From contig NBOG01000010.1 in NCBI GenBank assembly GCA_002104535.1, positions 62,001 to 126,000 of the forward strand: DNA of 64,000 nucleotides, given 5' to 3'. Below the pieces are notes generated by a model. The model ran no database searches. It worked only from the letters and a program-made list of their open reading frames with translations, and had not been told where the DNA came from. This DNA comes from Cognaticolwellia sediminilitoris (GTDB lineage Bacteria > Pseudomonadota > Gammaproteobacteria > Enterobacterales > Alteromonadaceae). This document shows positions 9,229 through 18,774 of the stretch, piece by piece. Position 1 is the first letter of the stretch. Each line of letters starts with the position of its first letter. The position numbers and the translations under genes were made by a program.

Positions 9229-10047
9229 TTATTTGTCTTTATTTAAATGGCTGCAAATGTCGAGGGCTATTGCTTTGTATAAGCATTTAAATCCTGGGGA
9301 TAGGTTTTCCATGAAAATTGTGGGATTGATATAATAAGGCGCACGTAGACCATGGTATTCAATAGCTTCTCCAAGTTGTATAAAGTTAATACCGACAAAT
9401 TTCATGCTTCTTGCAAGTCTCGGCTCCATCATAACGTATACATGCTTTACACCCGTTTCAATACTCATGGTTGCTGCAGCCATGTAGAGCCCAATTGCAA
9501 TAAACGGGAAACAGCGTAGCTCAGTTTCCGAGTAGCTAGCCTCGCTGATAGCACCTAATGCAGATCCTTTAAACCTATCTGATTTACGACGCCTGAAATC
9601 AGCCTTTACGGCCAGTCTAGAAATCTCTGCTATTTCATTTCGTGGAAAGTTACTTGGATGCAATTCTTTGTTTTGGATTGACTCAATGCAATATTTTTCG
9701 ATTGGTAAGAGCTCTAAATCATTGGCTGATCTGACAACCCGAACACAACTGGTATAAGTATTTGAAGGTTTATGTTTTATCATTGAGAAAATAGACTGAG
9801 CATCAAATTCATCTTGCTCTTTACCTTCATCTTTTATTTTCTCGTAGGCGAGTTCCTCACAGTAAACATTATGTCGAATACGAAATACTTCATCCCTTAA
9901 CTCATCATTTACTGCTACTTCAGGTTGTAAAAACTGGGTGAAGTGCTCAGCAATGTTCATCGCATCGTGATTAACTTTCATAGATGCAACGCGCTTTGTT
10001 ATTTGTCCAATAACAGGGGCGTCAAGTAGCTTTTTACTCCAACTCAT
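9229..10047 (-). CDS. PEP-CTERM/exosortase-associated acyltransferase (N-acyl amino acid synthase FeeM-like)
   Basis: This 272-residue protein has the GNAT/autoinducer-synthase-like fold signature of the exosortase-associated acyltransferase family: RHNVYCEE at residues 58-65 and EISRLAVKADFRRR at about 146-159. Family members are linked to long-chain N-acyl amino acid synthesis from acyl-carrier protein and an amino acid. It is soluble with no signal peptide. ATG 10047 has a GAGGT ribosome site. The downstream ThiF-like gene and upstream patatin-like gene are on the same strand, forming a probable acyl-lipid module. Product identity is inference. Confidence 0.85.
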   Translation of the reverse strand: MSWSKKLLDAPVIGQITKRVASMKVNHDAMNIAEHFTQFLQPEVAVNDELRDEVFRIRHNVYCEELAYEKIKDEGKEQDEFDAQSIFSMIKHKPSNTYTSCVRVVRSANDLELLPIEKYCIESIQNKELHPSNFPRNEIAEISRLAVKADFRRRKSDRFKGSALGAISEASYSETELRCFPFIAIGLYMAAATMSIETGVKHVYVMMEPRLARSMKFVGINFIQLGEAIEYHGLRAPYYINPTIFMENLSPGFKCLYKAIALDICSHLNKDK

Positions 10048-10207
10048 ATATTACCTCAGCTTCCTAGCGGTCTATATATTGATAGAACCTGCATCATTTT
10101 TACTATATTTGGCGACGGTTGTATAACTAAATTTAGCACTTTGTCATCCATTTGTAGAATTTATTGTCAAATGTATAGTATAGCTTCGATGTTTGCTGAC
10201 GCTTCAA

Positions 10208-11029
10208 TTAAGTTGTTATTTGTGTTTTTATCGGCACAATCTCCATTGCCGTTTGATAACCTATATCAAACAATTGGAATTTTTTTTCTTCACTCATACC
10301 AAAGTCGACTGCTGAGCATAAGCCTGTATTGATAATGATTGTGTTGTGCCAAAACGCGTCGTTGATATATTCGCGTGAAATCGTGGTCATAAAGGTTCTG
10401 ATCAGTAAGGTAACGTAATTGACGATGGGGAAAAATCCGTCGGTTTTGAGTTCGTCATATTCATGTTCACCGCGCAGGCGAAAACACAGTACGGGAGTGC
10501 CGTCATCAGCCCAGTCTCTGTGCACAGCATCTTCCGATAAAATACTACCGTCGACCATAATGTGATTGCCAAATTCTTTAAAGCTAAATACTAATGGGAT
10601 TGACATTGAAAATCGAACCGCTAATGAAACTTTCATATCTGGTGTGTTTTCTTTATTAAAGATTACCGGTCGACCTGTTTTAACGTCGGTTGCTACAATA
10701 TGTAGGTTTCGCTCTAAATCAATAAAGCGCTTACCCTTTAAGTTTTTTTCAACCCACTGTTCAAATACATCACCTGAGCTTAAACCACCGTTACGAATTA
10801 GGTTTAATAATGAAAAGCCTCGAAATTGTGTGTAATTAGTGGTTATTGCAATATGTTTAATTTCGTCAATCGATAATCCTGATGCATATAAACTCGCTAT
10901 TATGCTGCCACCTGATACACCAACAAGGTGAGTAAAGTCTATTTTTAAATCTTTCAGTGCTTGAAGTACACCGATATGTGCTGGTAAGCGCGTTCCTCCC
11001 CCAGCTAAAATAGGCACTATACTTGCCAC
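10208..11029 (-). CDS. Patatin-like phospholipase family protein
   Basis: This 273-residue alpha/beta lipid acyl hydrolase has the patatin features: oxyanion glycines GGGTRL at residues 10-15, nucleophile elbow GVSGGS with Ser39, and the dyad Asp160 in a DGS motif (DGG or DGA is commoner). There is no signal peptide, so it acts in the cytoplasm or at the inner membrane face. The start is GTG at 11029, preceded by AGGAG at an 8-base spacing. It is the first gene of the minus-strand run and lies 160 bases before the acyltransferase gene. It could release fatty acid for, or from, the acyl products of that neighbour; this is inference. Confidence 0.88.
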   Translation of the reverse strand: MASIVPILAGGGTRLPAHIGVLQALKDLKIDFTHLVGVSGGSIIASLYASGLSIDEIKHIAITTNYTQFRGFSLLNLIRNGGLSSGDVFEQWVEKNLKGKRFIDLERNLHIVATDVKTGRPVIFNKENTPDMKVSLAVRFSMSIPLVFSFKEFGNHIMVDGSILSEDAVHRDWADDGTPVLCFRLRGEHEYDELKTDGFFPIVNYVTLLIRTFMTTISREYINDAFWHNTIIINTGLCSAVDFGMSEEKKFQLFDIGYQTAMEIVPIKTQITT

Positions 11030-11152
11030 TGCTAAATCTCCTAGTCTTTGATCAAGTTAGATAATTTAATTATGAGCAATAATTTCGAATTCGCGAGCTA
11101 TAAAATGTGTTAAGTTCAAAGAAGGTATAAAATCATCAAAAAAGGCGAGGTT

Positions 11153-11917
11153 ATGGGTCGGTTATTTCAAGCTTTAATATTTATTACATTACTGTTAAGT
11201 GGCTCGGTAAGTGCCAATTTAGTAGAAACCGTTAAGCAGATAAAACCATCTATTGTTGGTATTGGTGTTTATACGCCGACAGGGCAGCCCAAAAATCAAC
11301 TTTACGGCAGTGGTTTTGTCATTGGTGATGGCAGCTATGTCGTTACCAACAGTCATGTAATTGATAAAGAATTAGACGCGAGTTTACTACAAGAGTTAGC
11401 CGTTTTTACCGGTAAGGGACGTGCAGCTAAGGTGCAATTAGCCGAGTTAGTCGCTAACGATGAAGAGCATGATATTGCGATTCTTAAAATGTCTGGTCGA
11501 GCGTTGCCTGCTATGACATTGGCAAATAATGACTTTAGAGATGAAGGCAGCGCTATCGCATTTACCGGCTTCCCCATTGGCTCAGTGTTGGGGTTATATC
11601 CTGTAACACACAGAGGAATTATTGCTGCTATTACGCCAACAATTATACCCGTTGATGATTCTAGACAACTGAGCATTGCAATGCTTAAGCGTTTGCGAGA
11701 TCCATACTTAGTTTATCAACTAGACGCTACAGCCTATCCAGGAAACAGTGGTAGCGCTATGTATGACGTTAAAACAGGGCAGGTTATTGGCATAATTAAC
11801 AAGGTATTTGTTCAGGAAAGTAAAGAAACTGTGATCAGTAAGCCAAGCGGTATTACTTATGCGATACCGGTAAAATATTTACATAACTTATTGAAAAAAA
11901 ATAATATTAAAATTTAG
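11153..11917 (+). CDS. Secreted trypsin-like (S1C) serine protease
   Basis: This 254-residue protein has a cleavable signal peptide (cut near SVSA at residue 21) and a chymotrypsin-fold protease domain. The catalytic triad is His68 in TNSHVID, Asp107 in EHDIAIL and Ser199 in PGNSGSAM. It lacks the PDZ domains of DegP/DegS. It is therefore a small stand-alone periplasmic protease. It is divergent from the patatin gene, with 123 bases between them for both promoters. Substrate unknown. Confidence 0.88.
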   Translation: MGRLFQALIFITLLLSGSVSANLVETVKQIKPSIVGIGVYTPTGQPKNQLYGSGFVIGDGSYVVTNSHVIDKELDASLLQELAVFTGKGRAAKVQLAELVANDEEHDIAILKMSGRALPAMTLANNDFRDEGSAIAFTGFPIGSVLGLYPVTHRGIIAAITPTIIPVDDSRQLSIAMLKRLRDPYLVYQLDATAYPGNSGSAMYDVKTGQVIGIINKVFVQESKETVISKPSGITYAIPVKYLHNLLKKNNIKI

Positions 11918-11967
11918 GATTTAATAAGTGTCAAAAATTTTTACAGTCTTCAGTTACTAGTCGATTG

Positions 11968-12723
11968 CTATTCTTCTTCGGCGACAAGAGGTTGGTTCAT
12001 TGCTACTGTTTTCTGGCTCATTAGCGACGAAATTGACACTAATTCAATATCGTTTTGCTCGAGTAACGGTAATAACTTCAGCAGTGAACGAACTGTTTCA
12101 GGATGAGGATGTGCAATAGCAACAACTGTTTGATAGCGTTTAGCATCTCTAATTAGCTGTTTAAACTGTTTGCGAATATAAGTGTGTTCCAACTTATTAT
12201 CGAGAAAAATATGACGGTGCAAGCTGGGTACACCAAAACTGATTGCTACTTCTTCTGCCTGGCTGGCGTTGGTGGTTACGCTATCGACAAACATTAAATT
12301 TCGCTCGCGTAAAAATTGCATGGTCCATGCCATAGGCTGATAAAGCTCTGTGAGTTTACTGCCCATATGATTATTAATCCCTAAGGCGAAGGGAATTTCT
12401 GCAAAGGCGTCAGATAAACTATCTCGAATACCACTTTCGTTCATGGCAGTTGTTAATGCGCCAGGCCCAAGTTTTTTACCATTTTTTGCTTCCATTGGAA
12501 TGTGCAAAATAACGTCATTTTGTTTCGCTTTTGCTTGTAATGCTAACCTTTTACCATAGGGAGTATGAGGCAGGATTGCATAGCTGATGTTGCCTGGTAG
12601 GTAGAGTGCTTGAACGTCGCTTTTACGATAGCCGATATCGTCGATAATAATAGCGACTTGTGCCGGTTGTGCATAAAGTATTGAAGAGAAAAGTAAGCTA
12701 AAAATAAGCAAAAATCGAAGCAC
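11968..12723 (-). CDS. yibQ: YibQ-type divergent polysaccharide deacetylase
   Basis: This 251-residue exported protein has a short signal peptide (ending near LYA) followed by AIIIDDIGY, a characteristic opening of the divergent polysaccharide deacetylase family (DUF610). Other family patterns are HIPMEA, GINNHMGS and IAHPHPET. It lies downstream of envC and gpmI, the order known from E. coli. The start is GTG at 12723 with a weak ribosome site. Its enzymatic activity is not settled in the family; a cell-wall or envelope glycan role is inferred. Confidence 0.9.
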   Translation of the reverse strand: MLRFLLIFSLLFSSILYAQPAQVAIIIDDIGYRKSDVQALYLPGNISYAILPHTPYGKRLALQAKAKQNDVILHIPMEAKNGKKLGPGALTTAMNESGIRDSLSDAFAEIPFALGINNHMGSKLTELYQPMAWTMQFLRERNLMFVDSVTTNASQAEEVAISFGVPSLHRHIFLDNKLEHTYIRKQFKQLIRDAKRYQTVVAIAHPHPETVRSLLKLLPLLEQNDIELVSISSLMSQKTVAMNQPLVAEEE

Positions 12724-12817
12724 GGTAAATTTAATCTTATAGTAAATAGCTGGTAAGAATAGCAGCTCAGTTAGTCAAAATCGACAAGTTCAACAGATAA
12801 AACAACTAATATTTATA

Positions 12818-14029
12818 TTACTTGTTTGTGCACCATAGTTTAGGGTTGACCGCTTGGCCTTTGTGCCGTATTTCAAAGTACAGTCCAGACTCTGCTTGAC
12901 CACCACTTTGGCCAATGAGTGCTATTGGCTCGCCAGCTTCTACTCTGTCACCAACTGACTTTAAAAGTGCTTGGTTATGGCCATACAAGCTCATGTAACC
13001 ATCGCCATGATCAACAACTGTGACTAACCCGTAACCTTTAAGCCAATCAGAAAATAAAATAGTGCCATTGTGAATGGTTTTAACTTCTCGGCCAATGGGC
13101 GCAGATAGAAATACCCCTTTCCATTTTAAATAACCCTGCTTACGTGTGCCAAAGCTATGTTCAATACGACCTTTTACTGGCCAGCTTAGTTTACGTTTCA
13201 ATTTGCTTAAACCGACTAAGTTTTCAACTTCACGTGCCGCAGCAGCCATTTTCTTCAATAAGGCGACTATTGATTTCTCTTCTCGCTCTAACTTGGCTAA
13301 TTTTTGCTGTTCGGTAAGGGCTTTTTTATTCAGCGCTTTTAATGTTTGTTTTTGTTTCTCTTTTGACAACTCAAGAATTTGTTTTTGTTGGTTTTGTATT
13401 TGGGTCAATTGATTAAGTTGCTGAGCTTGTTGCTCGTATTGCTCGGTAACGGTATTTAATTTTGTTATGGTGCTTTTAAATGCTTCAATTTCTTTAATAC
13501 GTGCCGCATTAAGATATTGATAATGGGTAATCGTGCGTTGGACACTGCTGGGTTGTTGCTGATTAAGAATTAACTTTAAATAGTCGTGATGGCCAGTAGA
13601 GTATGCTGCCCTTAGTTGCTTGGCTAATATTTGCTCTTGTTGTTTTTTAGCTAATTCAAGTTGTTTTTTTTCTGTGCTGAGCTCGGCAAGCTTTTCACGG
13701 GTTGCGTTTAGGTTACTTGAAGTTTGTGCTAAATCTTTGGCAATTTTTCCTATCGCGATATCATCAGTCTTTAATTGCTGCTCTAAATCGCTAATTTTAA
13801 CAGTGGTGTTTAATAACGCTTGTTTTTGTTGATTAATCGCTTGTTGAATATCACTGAGTTTTTGATTAGTTTTCGCGCTGTTACTTGTGCTGTCACCTGT
13901 ACCGTTTTGTGCGAATGCATTAACGGGATTTCCTAAAAGCGCCACGAGAATTAAGACGAGATTTAACCCAAAGCCAGTATGAAACTGGCTAGGCTTAGCT
14001 TTTATTGATTGGCAATGCACGTTTAACAA
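12818..14029 (-). CDS. envC: Murein hydrolase activator EnvC
   Basis: This 403-residue periplasmic protein has a signal peptide (ending near NAFA at about residue 40), a long coiled coil (about 55-270) and a C-terminal LytM/M23 domain (about 285-400). The LytM zinc ligands are lost: KWKGVFLSA stands where active enzymes have HxGxDxA, and LYFEIR where they have LHFE. This is the degenerate state expected of EnvC, which recruits amidases (AmiA/AmiB) at the septum rather than cutting wall itself; an amidase is encoded at 37.9 kb. The start is probably TTG 14029, ten bases after the gpmI stop, with an AAGGT site overlapping that stop. Confidence 0.9.
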   Translation of the reverse strand: MLNVHCQSIKAKPSQFHTGFGLNLVLILVALLGNPVNAFAQNGTGDSTSNSAKTNQKLSDIQQAINQQKQALLNTTVKISDLEQQLKTDDIAIGKIAKDLAQTSSNLNATREKLAELSTEKKQLELAKKQQEQILAKQLRAAYSTGHHDYLKLILNQQQPSSVQRTITHYQYLNAARIKEIEAFKSTITKLNTVTEQYEQQAQQLNQLTQIQNQQKQILELSKEKQKQTLKALNKKALTEQQKLAKLEREEKSIVALLKKMAAAAREVENLVGLSKLKRKLSWPVKGRIEHSFGTRKQGYLKWKGVFLSAPIGREVKTIHNGTILFSDWLKGYGLVTVVDHGDGYMSLYGHNQALLKSVGDRVEAGEPIALIGQSGGQAESGLYFEIRHKGQAVNPKLWCTNK

Positions 14030-14039
14030 CAGAGTGACC

Positions 14040-15581
14040 TTAAGTGAGTGTTAATAAGCTAGTACCGGTCATTTCTTCAGGTTGAGGCATATTCATTAAT
14101 GCTAAAACGGTTGGGGCTATATCACTTAGCGCGCCAGTTGCTGCTGTTTTTGCATTTCTGCCGACATAAATCAGTGGTACGGGTTCGCAAGTATGCGCTG
14201 TGTGAGCTTGCCCTGTAACATTATCTTTCATTAGTTCAGCATTACCGTGATCGGCTGTTATTAAACATTCGCTACCGGTTTTCTCCAACGCGCCAAGCAC
14301 GCGGCCAATGCTGCTATCAACTGCTTCACATGCTTTAACCGCGGCATCAAAATCGCCAGTATGGCCAACCATATCACCATTAGGATAATTACAAACAATA
14401 AAGTCATGATCGCCGCTTTCGATGGCCGCAACTAATTTATCGGTTAATAACGCCGAGTTCATTTCAGGTTGTAAGTCGTATGTTGCCACTTGCGGTGAAG
14501 GAATGAGAATACGCTCTTCGCCTTTAAAAGTGTCTTCTTTACCGCCACTGAAGAAAAACGTGACATGGGCATATTTTTCGGTTTCTGAAATGCGTAGTTG
14601 TGTTTTGTTATGTTTTTCTAGCCATTCGCCTAATACGTTATCAAGTTTTACCGTTGGGAATGCACACGGCGCGTCAATGTCAGCTGCATATTCAGTAAGC
14701 ATGACAAATTTACTGATTTTAGGTTGTTGCTGGTGTTTAAAACCAGAAAACCCAGCTTCGGTGAAGCAACGAGTAAATTGACGTGCACGGTCAGCTCTAA
14801 AATTCATAAAAATCATCGCGTCGCCATCTTGCACTTTTATGCACTCGCCATTGGCGTCTTTTATCGCTGAAGCTTTAACAAACTCGTCATTCTCATCACG
14901 TGCGTAAGCAGCATGTAAGGCATCAGTGGCATTGTCGAATTGAAACTCGCCCTGACCAGACACCATAACGTTATAGGCTTTTTCAACACGATCCCAGCGC
15001 TGATCTCTGTCCATGGCATAGTAACGGCCGATAACCGATGCAACTTGACCACAACCCAGTTCGGCAAATTTTTCTTGTGCTTTAATTAATGACGCTTCTG
15101 CACTGCGAGGTGGGGTATCGCGACCATCTAGAAACGCGTGCAAGTAGATAGCGGTAGCGCCTTTTTTCGCTGCCATTTCAAGCATGGCAAATATATGGTC
15201 TTCGTGGCTATGTACGCCACCTGGAGATAATAAGCCGAAAACATGAACTGCTTTGTTGTTTTCAACAGCATTTTCTACTGCATCGACCAATACAGGATTA
15301 CTTTGAAACTCATTATCTGCAATTGATTTGGTAATTCTCGTGAAGTCTTGATAAACAATGCGGCCAGCCCCTAAATTGACATGACCCACTTCAGAGTTTC
15401 CCATTTGACCGTCAGGTAAACCTACCGCCATACCTGAAGTTTCAATCAACATATTTGGTTTATTTGCCATTAAGTTGTCTAAAACAGGGGTGTTGGCATG
15501 ATGAATGGCGTTTGATTCTGGGTTTTCACGATATCCCCAACCATCTAAAATAATCAGAACTGTCGACTTCTTGTTTGGCAT
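14040..15581 (-). CDS. gpmI: 2,3-bisphosphoglycerate-independent phosphoglycerate mutase
   Basis: This 513-residue manganese-dependent enzyme interconverts 3- and 2-phosphoglycerate in glycolysis. The alkaline-phosphatase-superfamily motifs are present: LDGWGYR at the N-terminus, the phospho-serine motif GNSEVGH, DGRDTPP, and the C-terminal [12 protein letters not shown] 15581 is chosen because AAGGAAG lies just upstream and the protein then begins as relatives do; the open frame continues 43 codons upstream without support. It is the first gene of the gpmI-envC-yibQ run. Confidence 0.96.
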   Translation of the reverse strand: MPNKKSTVLIILDGWGYRENPESNAIHHANTPVLDNLMANKPNMLIETSGMAVGLPDGQMGNSEVGHVNLGAGRIVYQDFTRITKSIADNEFQSNPVLVDAVENAVENNKAVHVFGLLSPGGVHSHEDHIFAMLEMAAKKGATAIYLHAFLDGRDTPPRSAEASLIKAQEKFAELGCGQVASVIGRYYAMDRDQRWDRVEKAYNVMVSGQGEFQFDNATDALHAAYARDENDEFVKASAIKDANGECIKVQDGDAMIFMNFRADRARQFTRCFTEAGFSGFKHQQQPKISKFVMLTEYAADIDAPCAFPTVKLDNVLGEWLEKHNKTQLRISETEKYAHVTFFFSGGKEDTFKGEERILIPSPQVATYDLQPEMNSALLTDKLVAAIESGDHDFIVCNYPNGDMVGHTGDFDAAVKACEAVDSSIGRVLGALEKTGSECLITADHGNAELMKDNVTGQAHTAHTCEPVPLIYVGRNAKTAATGALSDIAPTVLALMNMPQPEEMTGTSLLTLT

Positions 15582-15757
15582 CACGGCTTCCTTAATACGG
15601 GCAAAATCTATCAGAAAATATAGGTAAGCCAGCAGTATATCAAGACATGAAGTGAATATCTTGTGTCTATTGATAGAAAATAATCCATAGCAAAGATCAA
15701 AATTGTGCAATTCTTACTGAGTTATTTCATAAATCTGTTTTTCTGTGAAAAGTTCAG

Positions 15758-15786
15758 TTTGGGTTTAGTTTATTAGCCTGTATACT
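15758..15786 (+). promoter_or_regulatory. Candidate sigma70 promoter of yibN-grxC-secB-gpsA
   Basis: TTTGGG at 15758-15763 and TATACT at 15781-15786 are separated by 17 bases. The -10 is good and the -35 is weak. The transcript would start about 30 bases before the yibN ATG. The 240-base divergent region to gpmI shows no other obvious signal. Confidence 0.45.
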
Positions 15787-15821
15787 GTGGCAAATTTTTA
15801 GTAAATTAGAATGTCAAACTT

Positions 15822-16247
15822 ATGGATCAATTTATTACTTTCGCAATGAGCCAACCTTTACTGAGTGCAGCTTGGCTTGTCATTTTTGTGATGATAATTA
15901 TCATTACCATTAAAATTCAAATGTCGCCGATTAAACAATTAAGTACACAACAAATGACTTTTTTGGTTAACCGTGAGTCAGGTGTTGTAGTAGATACCCG
16001 CAGCGATAAAGACTTTAAAACAGGACATATTATCGACGCAATTCACCTTGGTAATGAAAAAGTCAGTAAAAATGACTTCACTAGTCTTGAAAAACTTAAA
16101 GATAAACCCATTATTGTAGTATGTAGCGCTGGTTTAAGTGCTAGTAAAGTTGCTAGTCAATTAGCAAAAGCTGGCTTTAGTCGTGTAAACATCCTTAAAG
16201 GTGGTATGGGCGCATGGCAAACAGCTGGGTTACCGGTAACAAAGTAG
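15822..16247 (+). CDS. yibN: Membrane-anchored rhodanese-like protein YibN
   Basis: This 141-residue protein has one N-terminal transmembrane helix (about residues 12-32) and a rhodanese domain with active-site Cys in VVCSAGLSAS. It is the first gene of the conserved yibN-grxC-secB-gpsA order. Rhodaneses move sulfane sulfur; YibN has been linked to membrane protein insertion or export, which fits the neighbouring secB, but the exact role is not shown by sequence. Confidence 0.9.
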   Translation: MDQFITFAMSQPLLSAAWLVIFVMIIIITIKIQMSPIKQLSTQQMTFLVNRESGVVVDTRSDKDFKTGHIIDAIHLGNEKVSKNDFTSLEKLKDKPIIVVCSAGLSASKVASQLAKAGFSRVNILKGGMGAWQTAGLPVTK

Positions 16248-16271
16248 CATACAAACTCACAACGGATTATC

Positions 16272-16529
16272 ATGATGGCAGTTGACATATATACCAAAGT
16301 AACTTGTTTTTATTGCATGAGAGCGAAAGCTTTACTTGATGATTTGAACGTTACCTATAACGAAATAAAGATTGACGGTGATGCACCACTTCGTGAAAAG
16401 ATGATCAAACGCAGTGGCGGCGCTTCAACAGTGCCACAAATATTTATTAACAATCAGCATATTGGCGGTTGTGACGATTTATTTGCATTACATGCTCAAG
16501 GAACATTAGCTTCACTTTTAGCACAATAG
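16272..16529 (+). CDS. grxC: Glutaredoxin 3
   Basis: This 85-residue thioredoxin-fold protein reduces disulfides with glutathione. The glutathione-binding features TVPQIFI and GGCDD are intact. The active site reads CFYC, whereas the usual glutaredoxin 3 motif is CPYC, so the residue after the first Cys is Phe instead of Pro. Two adjacent ATGs (16272 and 16275) are possible starts. Confidence 0.93.
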   Translation: MMAVDIYTKVTCFYCMRAKALLDDLNVTYNEIKIDGDAPLREKMIKRSGGASTVPQIFINNQHIGGCDDLFALHAQGTLASLLAQ

Positions 16530-16594
16530 TGCCAGTGGAAAAATTAAGCATTAAACGCCAAAAATAATGGCGTAAATAAACAGGAAATCACAAC

Positions 16595-17107
16595 ATGTCT
16601 GACGAAAACCAAAATGGCGCTGAAGCAGCGACTACAGAACAACAAGCTCCACAATTTGCAATTCAACGCGTATATACTAAAGATATTTCTTTTGAAACAC
16701 CTAATTCTCCAGCAATTTTTCAAAAAGAATGGAAGCCAGAAATTCAATTAGATATTGATACTAAATCTACTAAACTTGCTGATGATACTTATGAAGTAAC
16801 ATTATCGTTAACAGTTACAGCAACGGTTGAAGAGCAAACTGCATTTTTAGCTGAAGTTCAACAAGCAGGTATTTTTACCATAGGTAACCTTCCAGAAGCA
16901 CAGCTAGCTCATACTATTGGCGCATTCTGTCCAACAACATTATTCCCATATGCTCGTGAATCAGTTGCAAACTTAGTTAGTCGTGGTTCATTCCCACAAA
17001 TTAACTTAGCACCAGTAAACTTTGAAGCATTATTTGCTAATTATGTACAACAACGTGCTGCACAAGCCAATGCTGAGCAAGCACCAGCAAGTTCAGAAAC
17101 TCATTAA
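16595..17107 (+). CDS. secB: Protein-export chaperone SecB
   Basis: This 170-residue cytosolic chaperone keeps presecretory proteins unfolded and delivers them to SecA. The typical core is present, including FQKEW, the [14 protein letters not shown] segment and the [12 protein letters not shown]-terminal helix region. An AGGAA ribosome site precedes the ATG. The gpsA start follows its stop by three bases, so the two are co-translated from one operon. Confidence 0.97.
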   Translation: MSDENQNGAEAATTEQQAPQFAIQRVYTKDISFETPNSPAIFQKEWKPEIQLDIDTKSTKLADDTYEVTLSLTVTATVEEQTAFLAEVQQAGIFTIGNLPEAQLAHTIGAFCPTTLFPYARESVANLVSRGSFPQINLAPVNFEALFANYVQQRAAQANAEQAPASSETH

Positions 17108-17110
17108 TTT

Positions 17111-18118
17111 ATGAGTGTTGATTCTGCCGCTATTTCGGTGATCGGTGCTGGTTCGTATGGCACCGCATTAGCGATATGTTTAGCACGAAATGGTCACAAA
17201 ACCTTATTGTGGGGCCGTGATACTAAACATGTTGCTGAAATGGCGAGCACGCGTGCCAATGAAAAATATTTACCGGGTAGTCAGTTTCCTGAAGCGTTAA
17301 TGGTCAGTGATGATTTAGCCAGTGTGGTTGCCGCGAGTAAAAATATTTTATTAGTAGTGCCTAGCCATGTTTTTGGTGAAGTACTAGCGCAAATAAAGCC
17401 ATATTTAAGAGACGATGCCCGTTTAGTTTGGGCAACGAAAGGCTTAGAGCACGATACAGGAAGATTACTGCAAGATGTCGCTCGCGAAGCGCTAGGCAAT
17501 GATATTTCGTTAGCTGTTTTGTCAGGGCCTACTTTTGCTAAAGAGATGGCGGCAGGGTTACCGACCGCGATATCTTTATCATCTTGTGACGAACAGTTTG
17601 TTGATGATATTTCTAACTTACTCCATTGCGAGCGCACTTTTAGAGTTTACAGTAACAATGACTTTATTGGTGTTCAGCTAGGTGGTGCGGTTAAAAATGT
17701 TATCGCAATAGGTGCCGGCATGGCTGATGGTATTGGCTTTGGAGCTAATGCGCGTACAGCATTAATCACCCGTGGCTTAGCAGAAATGACTCGCTTAGGT
17801 TGTGCGTTAAATGCAGAGCCATCAACATTTATGGGCATGGCTGGACTTGGCGATTTAGTCTTAACTTGTACTGATAATCAGTCACGTAATCGTCGCTTTG
17901 GTTTAGCATTAGGTGCTGGCGTTGGTGTTGAGCAAGCAATTGCTGATATAGGCCAAGTGGTAGAAGGTTATCGCAACACGAAAGAAGTTTACTTACTAGC
18001 ACAACGAATGGGTGTTGAAATGCCGATTGTTGAGCAGGTATACCAAGTACTTTATCGCGGAAAAGATGCAAAGTTAGCCGCAGCTGACTTGTTATCTCGT
18101 GAACGTAAATTTGAATAA
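17111..18118 (+). CDS. gpsA: Glycerol-3-phosphate dehydrogenase [NAD(P)+]
   Basis: This 335-residue cytosolic enzyme reduces dihydroxyacetone phosphate to sn-glycerol 3-phosphate for phospholipid synthesis. It opens with the Rossmann loop GAGSYGTAL; the catalytic-lysine region is [13 protein letters not shown], and the substrate-site [10 protein letters not shown] follows. Length matches the family. It is the last gene of the operon; cysE, which follows gpsA in E. coli, is not present here. Confidence 0.97.
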   Translation: MSVDSAAISVIGAGSYGTALAICLARNGHKTLLWGRDTKHVAEMASTRANEKYLPGSQFPEALMVSDDLASVVAASKNILLVVPSHVFGEVLAQIKPYLRDDARLVWATKGLEHDTGRLLQDVAREALGNDISLAVLSGPTFAKEMAAGLPTAISLSSCDEQFVDDISNLLHCERTFRVYSNNDFIGVQLGGAVKNVIAIGAGMADGIGFGANARTALITRGLAEMTRLGCALNAEPSTFMGMAGLGDLVLTCTDNQSRNRRFGLALGAGVGVEQAIADIGQVVEGYRNTKEVYLLAQRMGVEMPIVEQVYQVLYRGKDAKLAAADLLSRERKFE

Positions 18119-18125
18119 CTGATAG

Positions 18126-18160
18126 TTTAAAGCTTTCAGTTTTAAGCTGTCAGCTTTAAA
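18126..18160. repeat. Inverted repeat between convergent gpsA and trmL
   Basis: TTTAAAGCT at 18126-18134 is repeated inverted at 18152-18160, around a 17-base spacer that itself holds CAG/AGCTGTCAG steps. Related wording (AGC, TTTTAA, GTCAGCT) recurs at 49390-49415. It may act as a weak terminator or be a member of a small dispersed repeat. Confidence 0.4.
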
Positions 18161-18201
18161 TTCATTTTCTCTATCTTACTATCACTAATTCAATAACCGC
18201 T

Positions 18202-18666
18202 TTAAACCGAATTGGCAAAGCCCAATTGTCGCCATGCTTCATAAACAATAACGGCGGTAGCATTAGATAAGTTCATACTGCGACTGTCTTTTAACATCGG
18301 GATCCTGATTTTGTCTTGATCTGGGATTTGTTGCCTGACGTCTTCAGGTAAACCGCCAGTTTCAGAGCCAAATAACAGATAATCACCAGCTTGAAAGTTT
18401 ACATCACCATAATAACCTGTGGATTTAGTCGTTACTGCTAATACGCGCTTAGGCTTTTCACTTTCGACAAAGTTTTCGTAACTCGCATGGCGTTTTAAGG
18501 CGGCAAATTCATGGTAATCTAAGCCGGCCCGACGTAGCTTTTTATCTTCTAGGTCAAACCCTAATGGTTCAATTAGGTGCAACCTAAAACCGGTGTTAGC
18601 ACAGAGGCGGATTATATTACCGGTATTAGGCGGAATTTGTGGCTGAAATAGAACAACATCTAACAT
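18202..18666 (-). CDS. trmL: tRNA (cytidine/uridine-34-2'-O)-methyltransferase TrmL
   Basis: This 154-residue SPOUT-fold enzyme methylates the wobble ribose of tRNA-Leu. Diagnostic pieces are [20 protein letters not shown] at the N-terminus, [10 protein letters not shown], and the knot segment [15 protein letters not shown]. It is convergent with gpsA. Confidence 0.95.
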   Translation of the reverse strand: MLDVVLFQPQIPPNTGNIIRLCANTGFRLHLIEPLGFDLEDKKLRRAGLDYHEFAALKRHASYENFVESEKPKRVLAVTTKSTGYYGDVNFQAGDYLLFGSETGGLPEDVRQQIPDQDKIRIPMLKDSRSMNLSNATAVIVYEAWRQLGFANSV

Positions 18667-18774
18667 ATTTAGTGCTTAATAAATTGTATAATTAGGGCAT
18701 TATACCGAGCGGGTTAATTAATTGTACAGTTTAGAGCGAATGATTAAGCTTTATATTTTCACTAGGGGGAACCA

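Noticed and set aside
10136-10150. Second GG-N10-GC sigma54-like site (minus strand) upstream of the acyltransferase gene
   Set aside because: Spacing fits, but the bases around it (TGGATG, GTGC) differ from consensus at most other positions, so it is probably chance.
14422-14781. 119-codon plus-strand frame inside gpmI
   Set aside because: Antisense shadow of a well-conserved gene; no recognisable protein.
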